DNA of 64,000 nucleotides from Cryptomeria japonica (taxonomy: Eukaryota; Streptophyta; Pinopsida; Cupressales; Cupressaceae). The notes below the pieces were generated by a model. That model searched no databases, was not told the DNA's origin, and worked only from the letters and a program-made list of their open reading frames with translations. A program made the translations under genes and the position numbers. Of this stretch, positions 35,844-46,958 are shown piece after piece. Every line of letters starts with the position of its first letter. The stretch's first letter is position 1. The stretch is from assembly GCF_030272615.1 (NCBI RefSeq), contig NW_026729267.1, forward strand, positions 1 through 64,000. Reading direction: 5' to 3'.

Positions 35844-36545
35844 CTTCGGATCTATCTCTTCACCCATCTTAGGGTTCACAAAATATTTTTTCAAAGCTAT
35901 TTTTGTTATTTTAAAGTCATTAACTTGTTTTTATGTGAGGCCATCTGCATAAAATGCACGCAATCCCTCACACTAGCTACGATAGCTATCTAGCTTGCTA
36001 TCCAATGCCTACACAGATTGTACAATGCCTTGCATACTATCTGCAAGGCGTAACAACTAAGGGGGTGGATGAGGCTCATGCCTAATAGTGTGAATATCTC
36101 TAATCAAAGCATCAATATTTGTCCTAATTGTCTGTCGCAACTGATCTAGTGGAGGTGGAGGTGGAGGTGGAGGTGGAGGTGGTGGTGGAGGTGGAGGTGG
36201 AGATGGAGGTGGAGGGGGTGGAGGTGGAGGTGGTACTATACCTAATAGCTCATCTATCTCAAACTCATTTATCATGTGAAAATAATCTGCATATATATAC
36301 AAACATGAAAATTTACAATTACAATTACAAACATGAAAATTTACAAACTTGAAAATTTACAATTACAATTACAAACATGAAAATTTACAATTACAAACTA
36401 TTTAATTTACATTTCACCTTCCAAAAAAAATTATAATTAAATACAATTTAGCAACTTAAATATAAAAAAAGGAAACTCACATAGATCTATAATATTATTA
36501 ATAGGTGGGTAATAATAAGCATCATTTAAGAAATATTATCCACTT

Positions 36546-38744
36546 AAATCAAAGTATAAGAAAAATTCTACAAAATAAAACATCATAATATGCATGCAAC
36601 TCAAACAATACTTTTTAACATCTAAAGATGAATTAGTATAAGTTCCATCAAAATCATAAAAATAATCATAAGTTAAAGTCAGAAGTTATATCTAAGAACT
36701 TGTCAATACATGTACTACTTTGTTGTGTTCTTTTCTAGAATCATTGGATGATTTAGTGATCACAACTAGTAGTACTACGCTAAGTTGAAGCTTGAATAAA
36801 TGACCATTTTTTGTGATTTCACATTCTAGTCATTTACTTGGACATCTTGGCACTTGAAAATGATCGTCTTACATGAGATGAATTTGTTTGATATGTTTTA
36901 TATGTATTGATTTTACTGATTTTTAAAGGTTTTATTTGAGGAGGTATCATAGGTTTCTCTATTCATCCTTTTGTGGTAAAATTAGAAAGGGATAACTATG
37001 ATTCTTTTGTAAAATGGTATCTTCATAAGTTTTAGGTGGTGTAATCATTTTCCTTTTATGTATGGAGTCATACCTAAACTAGAAACAATAGAAAATATAT
37101 AATCTTGGTGTAACATCATTGACCATGTAGGAGTGATTTGATCTAGTATCAAGATCATGATTTTATGTGTATTGCATTGGATATTGATTTCCCCCTCACA
37201 CTTTGGAATAGACTTTAGGAGATCCATGGAGACCCTCATATATCTCCATTCCTAGAGGATCCTATTGTAGATTGCTTCATTCCCTTTGCAGATGAAGATC
37301 ACATACCCTTCGATGGTGATACTTAAGAGGAAATTCATTATATCATATTAAATAATTTTCAAAATATATTTTAATTATGTACATCAATTATATCAATTAG
37401 AATAAACATTTGGTAATTAAATACAAGCAATTATCATAAAAAATTTAGAATCAATTCATTCTAAATGTAAAATGATACATACACATATAAATATATAATC
37501 AGTTTTTTAATTTAATATATACTTGGAAAAATAAATTTATATAGACATGTAAATTTTTAAGTAATTTAGTAGGGTTTATAATGAAACCTATCCAAGAAAA
37601 TTTGTCATATATTAGAATACATAACTCGTCTACCCTATATAGACACCACCCTCAACTCTCCCTTCTTGATGGTTCTTATTTTACTATTTAAATTAATGCT
37701 TTCACATAATATATAATACATTCACTTCCAACACACACTCTACTATTTTCATGTGCATTTTGCAAACCAACCAACACTTTACTAATATTGCTACAATAAG
37801 ATTGCAATACCTCAAACTCTTGATGTACACCTTCTATTTATACTTTCTTGCTTTCCATTTGAGGCAAGTAGGTCACTAAGTCCAATCCTTTCGAGAAATC
37901 AACAAACATTTCTTAGACAACCCTACCTTGATTCTCGCTTAACAATTTTCATGTCCATAGTTAAAAGGAGTCTTAAGATCCATTTTCATAAGCCTACATT
38001 AATAATGAACATAATTAGGTTGAAGAAAAACCCCTCTTAGATAAAAAAAATTTGTGATGTTACCTACCTTCATACTTGTCTCTTCTAGTGCAACTTTCAT
38101 GAATCCTAGAGTTTATTTTGATTTGTAAATAAAGATTTGGTTAAACCTTTTGTAAAATAAATTATTACAGGGTATTTGATCCTTTCCTTTCTCTATGTTT
38201 ATTATACTTATCATCCAATCCAATGGAAAAATACACTCTCCTATAACCCAAAAAAACTAAATTTAACTCTAAAAGCTCCAATCAAAAACTAAATATATGT
38301 TCCATTTGATACAACACTTCTAGGAAAAACACTGATCACTAAGCACCATTTAATACCATAAGCACCAATAACACTCTTTCAAATGTTATAGCACCACCTT
38401 TATTACTAATCCATTAAATTAGTATTCTACAAAATAAACACTAATCTAATGAAATTAAAACCATTTATTTAAAACTTATAATTCTCCTTAATAGAATCCT
38501 TATCAAACCTCAATAATAGTTAAGGAACATTAATCCATGGTGTCCAACTCAATTGCTTAGGACATGAAAACGTTAAAATTTCAGACACTAAATATAGCCG
38601 CCATTACGAATGCTTAAGGTGGTTGATAACATACATGTTACTCTAAATGTTTTCTTGAGCTAGGAATCATGGTATATCGCCAAGTTATTGAATCTTAATC
38701 CAATGTTTATGGTTCTAATTAAAGATTATAATTAAAGATTATAA
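36546..38744. other. Unit B right interior, no gene recognised
   Basis: AT-rich. A stretch at about 37110-37320 on + translates in patches (IALDIDFPLTLWNRL; HISPFLEDPIVDCFIPFADE) with stops. It looks like an old coding fragment but I cannot name it. Upstream B2 exons could also lie here. Confidence 0.35.
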
Positions 38745-38779
38745 TTTAGGGTTTAGGGTTTAGGGTTTAGGATTTAGGG
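38745..38779 (+). repeat. Interstitial plant telomere-like repeat (TTTAGGG)5
   Basis: Five tandem heptamers; the fourth is TTTAGGA. A degenerate TTTAGGGTTTAG follows at 38836. It is too short to be a telomere end, so this is an interstitial site or the common RAGGGTTT promoter motif by chance. Confidence 0.9.
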
Positions 38780-39149
38780 TTAATCAACCAAGCTAGTCAA
38801 ATTTCTCCTCGGACTTGTTCATTTTTTTTTCTATTTAGGGTTTAGTGTTCGTTTTTCTGTTCAGGGTTTATTGTCTATTTTTTGCGTCTAATGTTTATTG
38901 TTCATTTACGTTTTTGTTTTTTGTTTTTTTCCTATGGTTTTTGCTATTCATGTTTTTTGCAATATTTGAAAACTGAAAACTATTTTAAACATGAAATAAA
39001 AGATGATTTTCAAACTTTAAAACATAAAAATTAAAAAATAACAATACATTAACATTTTTTAATGAAAAACAATAAAAACAAATAAAATAGAATATAAAAA
39101 ATAAAACTAAATACCTGGAAGGAGGTAAAAATGGTCTAGGGGGTCAGCT

Positions 39150-39420
39150 GAGGTGGAAAAAATGGGTACCCGTGCTCCTCAGAAACGCCTGCCCGTTTTC
39201 CAAACAGTAAAAATGATGGAAAATGGTTAAAAATAAAAAATAAATACATTTCAAAAATGGGCGCCCATTTTTTTCAAATCGGGCACCCGATTTGAAATAA
39301 ATGGGCATCCGTTTAGCTTTGGGCACCCGTTGCTAAATAGACACCCATTTTTTGATGGCTCGGGCACCCAAAGCTAAACGGGTGCCCGATTTGTAAAAAT
39401 CAGGCACTCGTTTCTAGCGG
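39150..39420. repeat. Cluster of GGGCACCCG palindromic units, right edge of unit B
   Basis: At least eight variants of GGGCRCCCGTTT / AAACGGGTGCCC occur in both orientations. They include a 10-bp perfect-arm palindrome at 39360-39389 (TCGGGCACCC, centre AAAGCTAAAC, GGGTGCCCGA). The word GTTTAGCTTTG matches GTTTCGCTTTG at the left edge of B (29541). They are interpreted as subterminal repeats of unit B, though exact termini and target duplication were not found. Confidence 0.6.
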
Positions 39421-39582
39421 GCTCATTTCCCAACCCATGGACTTCCACAGGATTGGGACCCAACTTTGTACGTTTACCCAAATGTTGTTTGATGAAAATG
39501 TGAGTTATTCGATTAGCTTGATTGATTAGATTGATAAGATTGAAAAATCTTGATTGATTAGATAGATAAGATTAAGAGTCAG

Positions 39583-39720
39583 TCTGGTTTCAGGAAGGAT
39601 TCATCCTGTATAAGACATAGATCAGAGCATCTGGTTTCAGGAAGAATACATCTTGTATAAGACATGATCAGAATTAGATTGTCTGGTTTTAGGAAGGATA
39701 CATCATGTATAAGATGTGAT
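39583..39720. repeat. Three tandem units of about 50 bp in element A
   Basis: TCTGGTTTCAGGAAGGAT-like units begin at 39583, 39630 and 39682. Each is followed by CATC-TGTATAAGACAT. It lies in the 3' non-coding interior of element A. Confidence 0.85.
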
Positions 39721-40954
39721 AGAATTGATTAGGTTTGATTGGTTGATTTGATTTAATAAGGTTGATTAGATAAATAACTGACAGTTTGTTGATAGAAAGT
39801 TGCAGAAAGATTTGGATATGTTGATGTTGATTCTGTTGAGAGAGATAGCACAAGATTTTCGTTGGGTGGGCAATATCTGAAGAGATATGAGTTATTTGCC
39901 TAATTACGTATAGATTTAACCTTGGATAAAAAGGAGCACGCAGGATCCCATGCAAGAATGAAATGTAAACCTACGACCAGACTAGTCGCTGGATTATTTT
40001 GCATTTTTGTCATCATTGAGCTTTTGAAATGTGGGAAGTGAGTGCAAACATTGATGGTATAATTAAACCATGATGACTTGAGCACTATTTTTCTAGATTT
40101 TGATATAGCAAGTTAGCACAAGCATCGAGGTATAATTGAACCGAGATGACCTGAGTGTTGCTTGCATAGAATGGGCAGTATTAATCATTTTATTATGCAA
40201 ATCGGAAATGTCTTCAATGATACTCTGATGATCATGTCCTGAGACAAATGTGTACATATTAGTGATTAATTTTCAGATAGCAGACAAGAAAAATATCATG
40301 TTCCTTCTTTGTTCCTCTAGTCAAAGACATCCTGGAGTCACTCAGAAATCATGATAGCGAAAATCAATATAGAAAAGTTAAACAATCATGTTAAAATCAT
40401 TATCCAAAAGATATTATCCACTGAAAAGTGTGTGATGTGTTTAGATTGACTTCGTGATAGCTTGATAGTTGATAGTTTGATCTTGTGTTCAACATTGGAT
40501 GTGTCTCAGTTTTCGCTTGATAAGAGTTGTCTAACTATTGTTCTACCTATTTGATTAAGCTCAGAATGATCAAGAGTTTGCCCCTAGCTAGGTGTAGGAT
40601 TTTGCCCCAAGCCTAGAAACAAAGTTGTTATGATATATCCAATGATCCAAAACATGGCAAGAAGCCACCTAGGATGTCTATGTATGTACAAAGGCTTCAT
40701 TATGGTCAGCGCTGATGGAAAATGAATGGATGCAAGCGGAAAGATGCATGAACTAATATGGAAGAGCTAGTGGACAAATAAAGCCTATTTACCAGGTTTT
40801 CACCGTCTATTTTTATTGCACTTTTTTCTCATATTTGATTTTTTTTGTTTTTTTTTTCATTGTTCTTGATTTTTTTTGCTTTTTTCACTGTTTTGGTTTT
40901 TTCTAATTTTTCACTGTTACTGATTTTTTTGCTTTTTCAGACATAAATTTTTTT
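39721..40954 (-). mobile_element. 3' non-coding interior of element A
   Basis: There is no ORF. It is recognisable as homologous to 45.9-46.95 kb of element C by CTAGTCAAAGACATCCTGGA (40319; C copies at 46041 and 46073) and GGTTTTCACC followed by T-rich runs (40796; C copy at 46861). Order and orientation agree with one element family. Confidence 0.6.
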
Positions 40955-41303
40955 TAGGTGCATGCTATTGATAGGTTCCTCAAGTTTATCACCATCCTAT
41001 GTTGATAGTTGATATGCTCATGACCCAAATACTATTGTGACCACAAATGGACCTAACCAGTTTGGTTCAAACTTTCCTTTCTTTTCTTGATCTACCTGGT
41101 TGCGTGGATTTTCCTTTAGTACTAGTTCTCCATCTTGAAAGACTCTTGGTTTAACCTTATGATTATAACTTTGACATATTCTTTGTCGATATACTTTTAA
41201 AAGATCAAAGGCATTTTGTCTCCGTTCATGGATCAATTCTAACTCTTGCAATCTAGATACTCGTTGTTCTTCATCTGCGATGAGACTTTTTAGTGATACA
41301 CGT
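40955..41303 (-). pseudogene. Integrase C-terminus of element A (left part of split gene)
   Basis: Minus-strand translation gives VSRLQELELIHERRQNAF, SYNHKVKPRVFQDGELVL, KGKFEPNWLGPFVVT and, after two in-frame stops, EEPINSMHLK. It closely matches the last about 110 residues of the element C integrase. It is cut at 41303 by insertion of element C. The other side of the same gene resumes at 57474 in register, so the split is explained by a simple insertion. Confidence 0.85.
41299..41303. other. Target site duplication of element C, left copy (CACGT)
   Basis: CACGT directly before the TGTGTATGG start of the left LTR; identical to 57474-57478. A 5-bp duplication is standard for Ty3/gypsy integrases. 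Confidence 0.97.
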
Positions 41304-42096
41304 TGTGTATGGTGAAAATGGATAACAATAATAACAATATTGCAAGGCTAAAATGAATCCAACCACTAAACCCTAGCCTAACAATGAACAAAGATCCACC
41401 ATAACATATGAAGATAACCTAAGACAATGCAAAATAACTCAAAATCACAAAGATTATACCATCACATGTCCAATAGGGTTTTGATCTCCATTCTTCCTAT
41501 CTCCATTGATCTTGCTTGATATATTTGCTCTCAGATTTTTGTATGCACAAGAGCTCAACAAAGAACAGAATGTGGTTGCAAGTAGGATCGTAGTGTAGCC
41601 AAGTCTTCAAGATTAGTCATTAGCATGTGTCATTAGGCCTTAGGGTTTGACAATGAAGAAAGCATCTCCTTAAATAGAAGACACAATGAGAAATGGAGGG
41701 TTAAGATTGAAAGGTGTAAAAAGAGAGGTCGGCTAGGATTAGAGGGTAGGTAAAAGAAATAGTAAAATAATGAAAGAGGTAGGTAGTGTATGAATTAAGA
41801 GATGAATGACATGTGTCATGGATAGAAAAAGATAATGAATTAATTAAATAAATAAAGATTTATTTAATTAATAGAAGAAGTAGGACAATTAAATAAATAA
41901 AATATTTATTTAATTTAGGAAAGGGATAATTTAAATAAATAAATGTATTTATTTAAATGAGAAATAAGGCTAGAAGAGGATAAATGAATTAATTAAATAA
42001 ATAAAAATTTATTTAATTAATAGAAGAAGTAGGCTTAGATAATTAAATAAATAAAAATATTTATTTAATTAGACATGACAATTTTGAGTGTCTACA
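41304..42096 (-). repeat. 3' LTR of element C (793 bp)
   Basis: TGTGTATGG...GTGTCTACA on +. It aligns end to end with 56681-57473, with differences seen at 41567 (A versus G) and 41986 (G versus A), both transitions. The right third is TTAATTAAATAAATA-rich. Confidence 0.97.
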
Positions 42097-42110
42097 TTTT
42101 TCCCCTCTTT
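42097..42110 (-). other. Polypurine tract of element C
   Basis: AAAGAGGGGAAAAA on the minus strand, abutting the TGTAGACAC start of the 3' LTR. Confidence 0.9.
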
Positions 42111-42342
42111 GAGACAATGCGGCTTGTCGCGTTGTTTCAAAGAAGATAAGATGAACTGATACAGAGTTGCCCCAGTATGGGAATAATATGCCCCCTCGAG
42201 AGATTGGATGAAAATGTCTGAAAAGATTGCAGACAATCTCTTGATAAGAAAGACGGGATAGAATGGACTAATCAGATAAAGTGACAAAGTCACGGGATAA
42301 AGAAGATTGACTCGGGAAATGAGGGCGAGGGCTAGGGTAGGC

Positions 42343-42350
42343 TATAAGAT
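42343..42350 (+). promoter_or_regulatory. Candidate TATA box for the antisense PMD gene
   Basis: CTATAAGA lies about 90 bp before the exon-1 ATG at 42441. No other upstream element is identifiable, and the assignment rests on spacing only. Confidence 0.25.
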
Positions 42351-42506
42351 AGACCATGGGCAAAAGACATCCTCATTGTCATCCACACCCTTACAAGATC
42401 ACAGTGCAGAGCGAAAAAAGAGCAGCAACAGTTAGCAGCGATGGCTTTCATTCATAGATTCGACCGCGTTCGCCGATTCCAGCGACCAGTAGATGCAGGA
42501 GAGCCG

Positions 42507-43295
42507 GTAAGTACCGCAAAACCTCCTCGTACTTTCACGCATTTCAAGTTTTGTCATTAATGCATGCTAGGTAGCAATAAATGCGCTAGGAATAGGATAG
42601 TTAAAAAATGCAAAAACGCGCAACCGCGTCTGTGTCAGTGCCAGGCGCGTCTGTGTCCAACAGGCGCGTCTGTGTCGGGTCCAGGCGCGTCTATGCCTGG
42701 GACCGCATTTGTGCTGAATGCGGACGCGTTTGAGAATTGTAGGGGCGTTTATGTCATGTAGGGATGTCTGTGTTCCCTGGCCACGTTTGTGCATGATATA
42801 GGCACGTATGTGTTCAGGAAGCGCGTTTGTGTTGCAGAAGTGCGTTTGTGCAGTCTATAAGCGCATTTGTGAGTTTAAAGCGCGTTTGTGTGTCAAAAAT
42901 GCATAGTTTGAGTCGTCTAGGTCAAATCGGCAGTTCTGTGATGAACATACGCTGTCGATTGGATAAGCTGCTGAGAGGATACACTCAAACAGGTCCTCTA
43001 GGATGACTAGGATAGATCAAGGCACTTTGTGATGAACAGGGAGCACCAAGATAGGCAGCACTTTGTGATGAACAGGGAGTGCGAATGTGAGTAACACTTT
43101 GTGATGAACAGGGAATGTCACACACGTAGTACTTTGTGATGAACAGGGAGCACTACTAGGGTAGATAGCAACACTTTGTGATGAATAGTGAGTGTCACTA
43201 GGATAGATAGCCATATGCATTTAGGTAGTAAGTAGCATTTTGTGATAAACAGTGAATGCCACGATAACTGACATGATTGATTGTTTTGACTACAG
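42507..43295 (+). other. Intron of the PMD gene, packed with tandem repeats
   Basis: 789 bp, GTAAGT...CTACAG. 42610-42900 holds about ten GCGCGTCTGTG / GCGTTTGTG units. 43021-43240 holds six ACTTTGTGATGAACAGGGAG units spaced 36-55 bp. The first motif is the same one found in the gag leader of this element, in the same sense relative to its own gene. Confidence 0.8.
43021..43250. repeat. Six-unit tandem repeat, core CTTTGTGATGAACAGGGAG
   Basis: Cores start near 43024, 43060, 43097, 43132, 43174 and 43229. The 20-bp core is conserved and the spacers vary. It lies inside the PMD intron. Confidence 0.9.
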
Positions 43296-45167
43296 GAGTA
43301 TTTGCCTATGTTGGAGTCATGGGAGAGATTCCCATCGACTCAGAGGTTGCGACCAGAGTTGTCGATTCAGGACATGATTTCTATTGAGGAGATGGGTCTC
43401 ACACATGTGCTATATGTGCCCGAGTTTCGGGCAAACATGGGTTTGCTGACTGCACTGGCGGAGAGATGGCACTCCGAGACTTGCACGTTCCATTTGCCTA
43501 TGGGGGAGATGATAGTGACGTTGGAGGATGTCTACAAGATTTTGCATATTCCGATCAATGGAGAGTTGATTCCATATGATCGAGACGGAGACAGAGAGGC
43601 ACTGAGACGGGTATTTCAGGAACTCGGGTTGGAGATGAGAGTAGGTCACGTGGCATGGGATACCATGACCGCGACAGGGCAAGCGTTGCCGGCTATTATT
43701 GGAGGAGCCATCAGTGGTTTCTTATGTCCAGACAAGGCTACACAGGGATTGGCAGTTGGCTGGGGAGGAGCATTGGAGACACTGATGACAGAGCACACCA
43801 GATATGCATGGGGGCCATGTATCCTGGCACATTTATACTATGAGCTGCATCAGTTTGTTTACCACGGATCAGTGGGACTGGGCTGCGGAGTGACTCTCCT
43901 ACAGGTGTGGGCATATGAGCACCTTCCTATCACACGACCTATCCACTTCAGAGGTAGAGGGCATGGACGGAGTTTTGTGCATTTATACGATATGATTACA
44001 TCACAGCCTCAGATTGGTCGATTGGAGCATTGGAGACACGTCATAGATGACATTGATATGGTTATCTGGAGGCCGTACCTGGGGTGCGAGGAGTGGGATG
44101 ACGACGCAGTGGAGCTACCCTATGCATTCAGGAGTAGGTATCTTATTGGGCAGACACCCTATATTCTGGAGAGGCAGCTTGTTGACAGGGTACGCAGACA
44201 GTTCGGCCGGATCCAGAGGATGCCGCGAGGCTCGGGCATGTATGCCCGTATAGTCAGAGATCAGGTACAGTTCGGGCCACTTCTATCATATGATCAGGCC
44301 GTGACACAGATGGCCGAGATGATGCCATTACCGTGGGACATGTGGCCAGAGGTAGAGGATGCAGGGATGGACACAGAGTATTCTGCATATTGGGCAGAGC
44401 ATCCATTTCCGAGGTTGACAGATCCGGGAGAGCTGTTGGAGGGAGAGGTGGGAGGGGATGATGATGATGATGGTGGAGGAGATGGAGGTAGGGGCTGGCG
44501 GAGGCGGAGGGGAGTAGTGGGGGAGAGGCGGGTGGCACCTCGGAGGGAGGGAGGATAGGAGAGAGCAGCCCAGGTGGTGAGAGGTCGGGGTGGATTGCCC
44601 CTACAGGTACCAGCAGCACAGGGTCCTAGAGCACAGGGACCTAGACAGGTGCAGGGACAGGAGCAGGTGCAGAGACAGGTACCTATTCAGGCACCTAGAC
44701 AGGTACAGGGAGAGGCACAGGTACAAGCACCTGCAGAGGAGGAGCCACAGGCAGAGGCTGAGGGTGGAGATCCTGAGGAGGATGAGCTGCTAGAGCTGAG
44801 AGAGATCTGCCAGGGCCAGGCAGACGAGATTGCAGATTTGGTGCGGGAGAGAGATCGCCTCAGGATTAGGCTCAGGGACACAGAGCAGGAGAGAGACCAG
44901 GCCATCCAGCGATATACTGAGGCCGAGACAGCTCTGAGGGTAGGGAGGCAGGCAACAAAGGATGTAGGGGCAGGCTACGCATATGTGCTGCGAGCCGGGG
45001 AGGAGATCGCCTACTGGAGGGATCTGTACTATGGTGTCGTGCCAGCGGATCAGCGGGTGAGGAGCTTCCATAGATCGTCGCGCATAGCGACGGCTACGGG
45101 AGGGAGTCGTAGGAGGCAGGCATCCAGCGGTGGGGTCATGGGTCCTCCACCACCACCAGACAGGTAG

Positions 45168-46958
45168 GGGGATCCTGGAGTGGGGCCATCTAGAGCTCAG
45201 ACTCCGTCGAGGCCAGGTGACTCCGAGGGAGGGAGTTCATCATAGCCGTAGAGGGCTCCCCTTTGTATCAGTAAATGTACCATTTTTGTATTGTAGACAC
45301 CTGCAGGTGATTTTGTAGCCATATGATTCTTTTGACATCATTGTATCATGACACTTTTGATTATATATGAGAGATGATCCATTTTTGTGGCAGCTATATG
45401 CATGTGTACCTTATGTGATGAGATGTTCTTATGTGATGCATGTTTTATGATATGGATGCTTATATGATGCAATGCAATATATTTTTGTTCTTTTATGTTG
45501 TATATGTGATGCATGATGCAAATGTGAATGTATGTAATGCAAATGATTATTTACATAATGAAAATGTGAGATGTGCTAACATGTGTTGTATGCAGGATGT
45601 GATGCAATTGTGATATCTATATGTATGTATGAAATGCTTATATGTGGTGATGCAGGTGTAACTATATGAAATGCAAATGTTTTTGGTGTGTCATCATACT
45701 CAGTCATGTGATAGCAGGCTATGCGGACTCGAGAAGGACAATGGAAGTCAATCAAGAAAGGGGGATGGAAGACAGAAGATATGAACGTGAAAGAGCTTCT
45801 TGTGCGTTATCATCATTGAGTTTATAATGGTAGAATAGGTTATGACAATCGAGGCATTTGTTCGGCCCAGAAAGTCATTGTACTTGTTTGCATGGAGATA
45901 AGACAGTCACAAACAAGGAATGCCCCAGTTCATACTAGACTCGCAGTGTCCTCATATCCTTGGACAAGTCATAGCATTACTAAAAGACAATCCACAGACA
46001 GCAAATGCAAATAGGTGACGATACCCCATCCTCGCCTTTCTAGTCAAAGACATCCTGGAGATAGAATCTCTAGTCAAAGACATCCTGGAAAAGCTAAAAT
46101 ACATGTCACCAAAAAGATAAAATCAAAAGAAAACCAAGACTCGACACCAACATCCACTGTAATCCTCAAGTTTAGTGTCTCTTGTCACTTGTTTAAGTCT
46201 TATTCAATTGTGGTCACAATGTTCACTTTCACAAAAAGGATAGATAGCACTGAACCATATGTTGTCTGAGTCTGTTGAAAGATTTGATTTTGTTGAAGCT
46301 CATTGTTGCTGCTGTGTCTCATTTGAAACTGACTGAATCCATAAAACTGATACTTTATTGTGGAGAAGATGGAACTTTATTGCGGATCTGTGATGCAAAT
46401 GCTGCTTTATTGCGGATTGTGCGCGGATAAACTTGAAGGAAGTTGGAAGAAACTGTACTCCTTGAAACATGTGATGTTCTCAGTTCCACACCCATCACTA
46501 GACATAGGAATTGCCTTGGCCACAGATAGGATTTGATTTATTATGGATGGAAAGGGATGCGAAAAGGGAGGTTTATTATGAATGGCTAACCAATCTTGGG
46601 TAGATCAATAACAAGCCATGATGGGACTGGGTAAGTTTATTATGAACGAATAGGTTGTGAGTGTGTGCAAAGTGAAAGATGAAAGAGAATCCTGAAAGAG
46701 GGAGGAGCAAAGTCTCTACGCATGGCGCTGGTGATCCAGTTTTCACCATGGTACTTGCCCAGGGCACCACCGAAGTGGTTTTCACTGTTGGACGAAATTA
46801 TTTCTCTTTACTTTTTTTTATTTTTCAATGTTTTTGTTGTCACAAGGCGCCTGTTCGCTAGGTTTTCACCATGTAACGATTTTTTTGTTTTATAATTTTT
46901 TTGTATTTTTGAGTTTTTTGATTTTTTTGTATTTTTGAATTAGGATGTTCCGAAGAGC
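45168..46958. other. Element C 3' region between the PMD gene and pol
   Basis: No ORF is supported. 45350-45720 is ATG/TGATGCA-rich, possibly the 3' UTR of the PMD gene. At 46041 and 46073 the word CTAGTCAAAGACATCCTGGA is duplicated. 46861-46940 has T-rich runs after GGTTTTCACC. The pol transcript enters from the right and the PMD transcript from the left, so opposing transcripts would overlap here or be terminated. Confidence 0.5.

Larger units (their letters stand above)
34114..36545 (-). pseudogene. Nine-exon unrecognised gene (unit B gene 2)
   Basis: Exons were inferred from matching GT-AG sites and phases on the minus strand: about 36545-36481, 36286-35925, about 35632-35279, 35187-35110, 35003-34926, 34834-34766, 34642-34571 (GC donor), 34473-34393 and 34299-34114. 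Six consecutive exons are phase 0 and multiples of three (78, 78, 69, 72, 81 and 186 nt). The product is acidic and low-complexity. A long Pro run at 36150-36235 precedes a helical stretch (LDQLRQTIRTNIDALIRD). There is a Cys-bearing segment (CLAHVCTSCGDVCRG), an Asp-rich stretch, and at the C-terminus EGGxTDTxQ repeats and KKTADEMHASS. In-frame TAGs interrupt it (after PPP, QSV, YRS, LVQ, DIA and HVQ), mostly where Gln fits. No family is recognised. Its place opposite B1 suggests the second protein of a two-gene transposon. Confidence 0.5.
42441..45167 (+). pseudogene. Plant mobile domain (PMD) protein gene, antisense in element C, one intron, one stop
   Basis: Exon 1 (42441-42506) encodes MAFIHRFDRVRRFQ... 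and ends CCG|GTAAGT. Exon 2 starts at 43296 after TTTTGACTACAG, in the same phase 0. It carries a PMD (aminotransferase-like plant mobile domain) signature: RPELSIQDMISIEEMGL, WHSETCTFHLPMGEM, VTLEDVYKILHIPINGE and YELHQFVYHGS. A Gly/Asp-rich linker follows. A single TAG (44556-44558) interrupts the frame. The same frame continues at once to 45167 with Gln/Pro-rich repeats (QVQGQEQVQRQ), a coiled coil (RERDRLRIRLRDTEQERDQ) and a Pro-rich end. Total is about 645 codons. Host PMD proteins such as MAIN/MAIL1 act in silencing and genome stability (family knowledge). TE-borne PMDs are known but their role is unclear. The intron survives because retrotransposition uses the opposite-strand RNA. Confidence 0.85.

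Noticed and set aside
36128-36352. Val/Glu-repeat frame on +
   Set aside because: Antisense of the GGTGGA run that encodes poly-Pro in gene B2.
38745-38779. Telomere end
   Set aside because: Only five heptamers with one variant, embedded in ordinary sequence.
43021-43250. CRISPR-like regular repeats
   Set aside because: Irregular spacing, eukaryotic intron context, no cas genes; a plain tandem repeat.
43410-45071. Minus-strand frames opposite the PMD gene (90-121 codons)
   Set aside because: Shadows of a GC-richer coding exon; Pro/His/Ser composition mirrors the Gly/Asp/Gln-rich sense protein.
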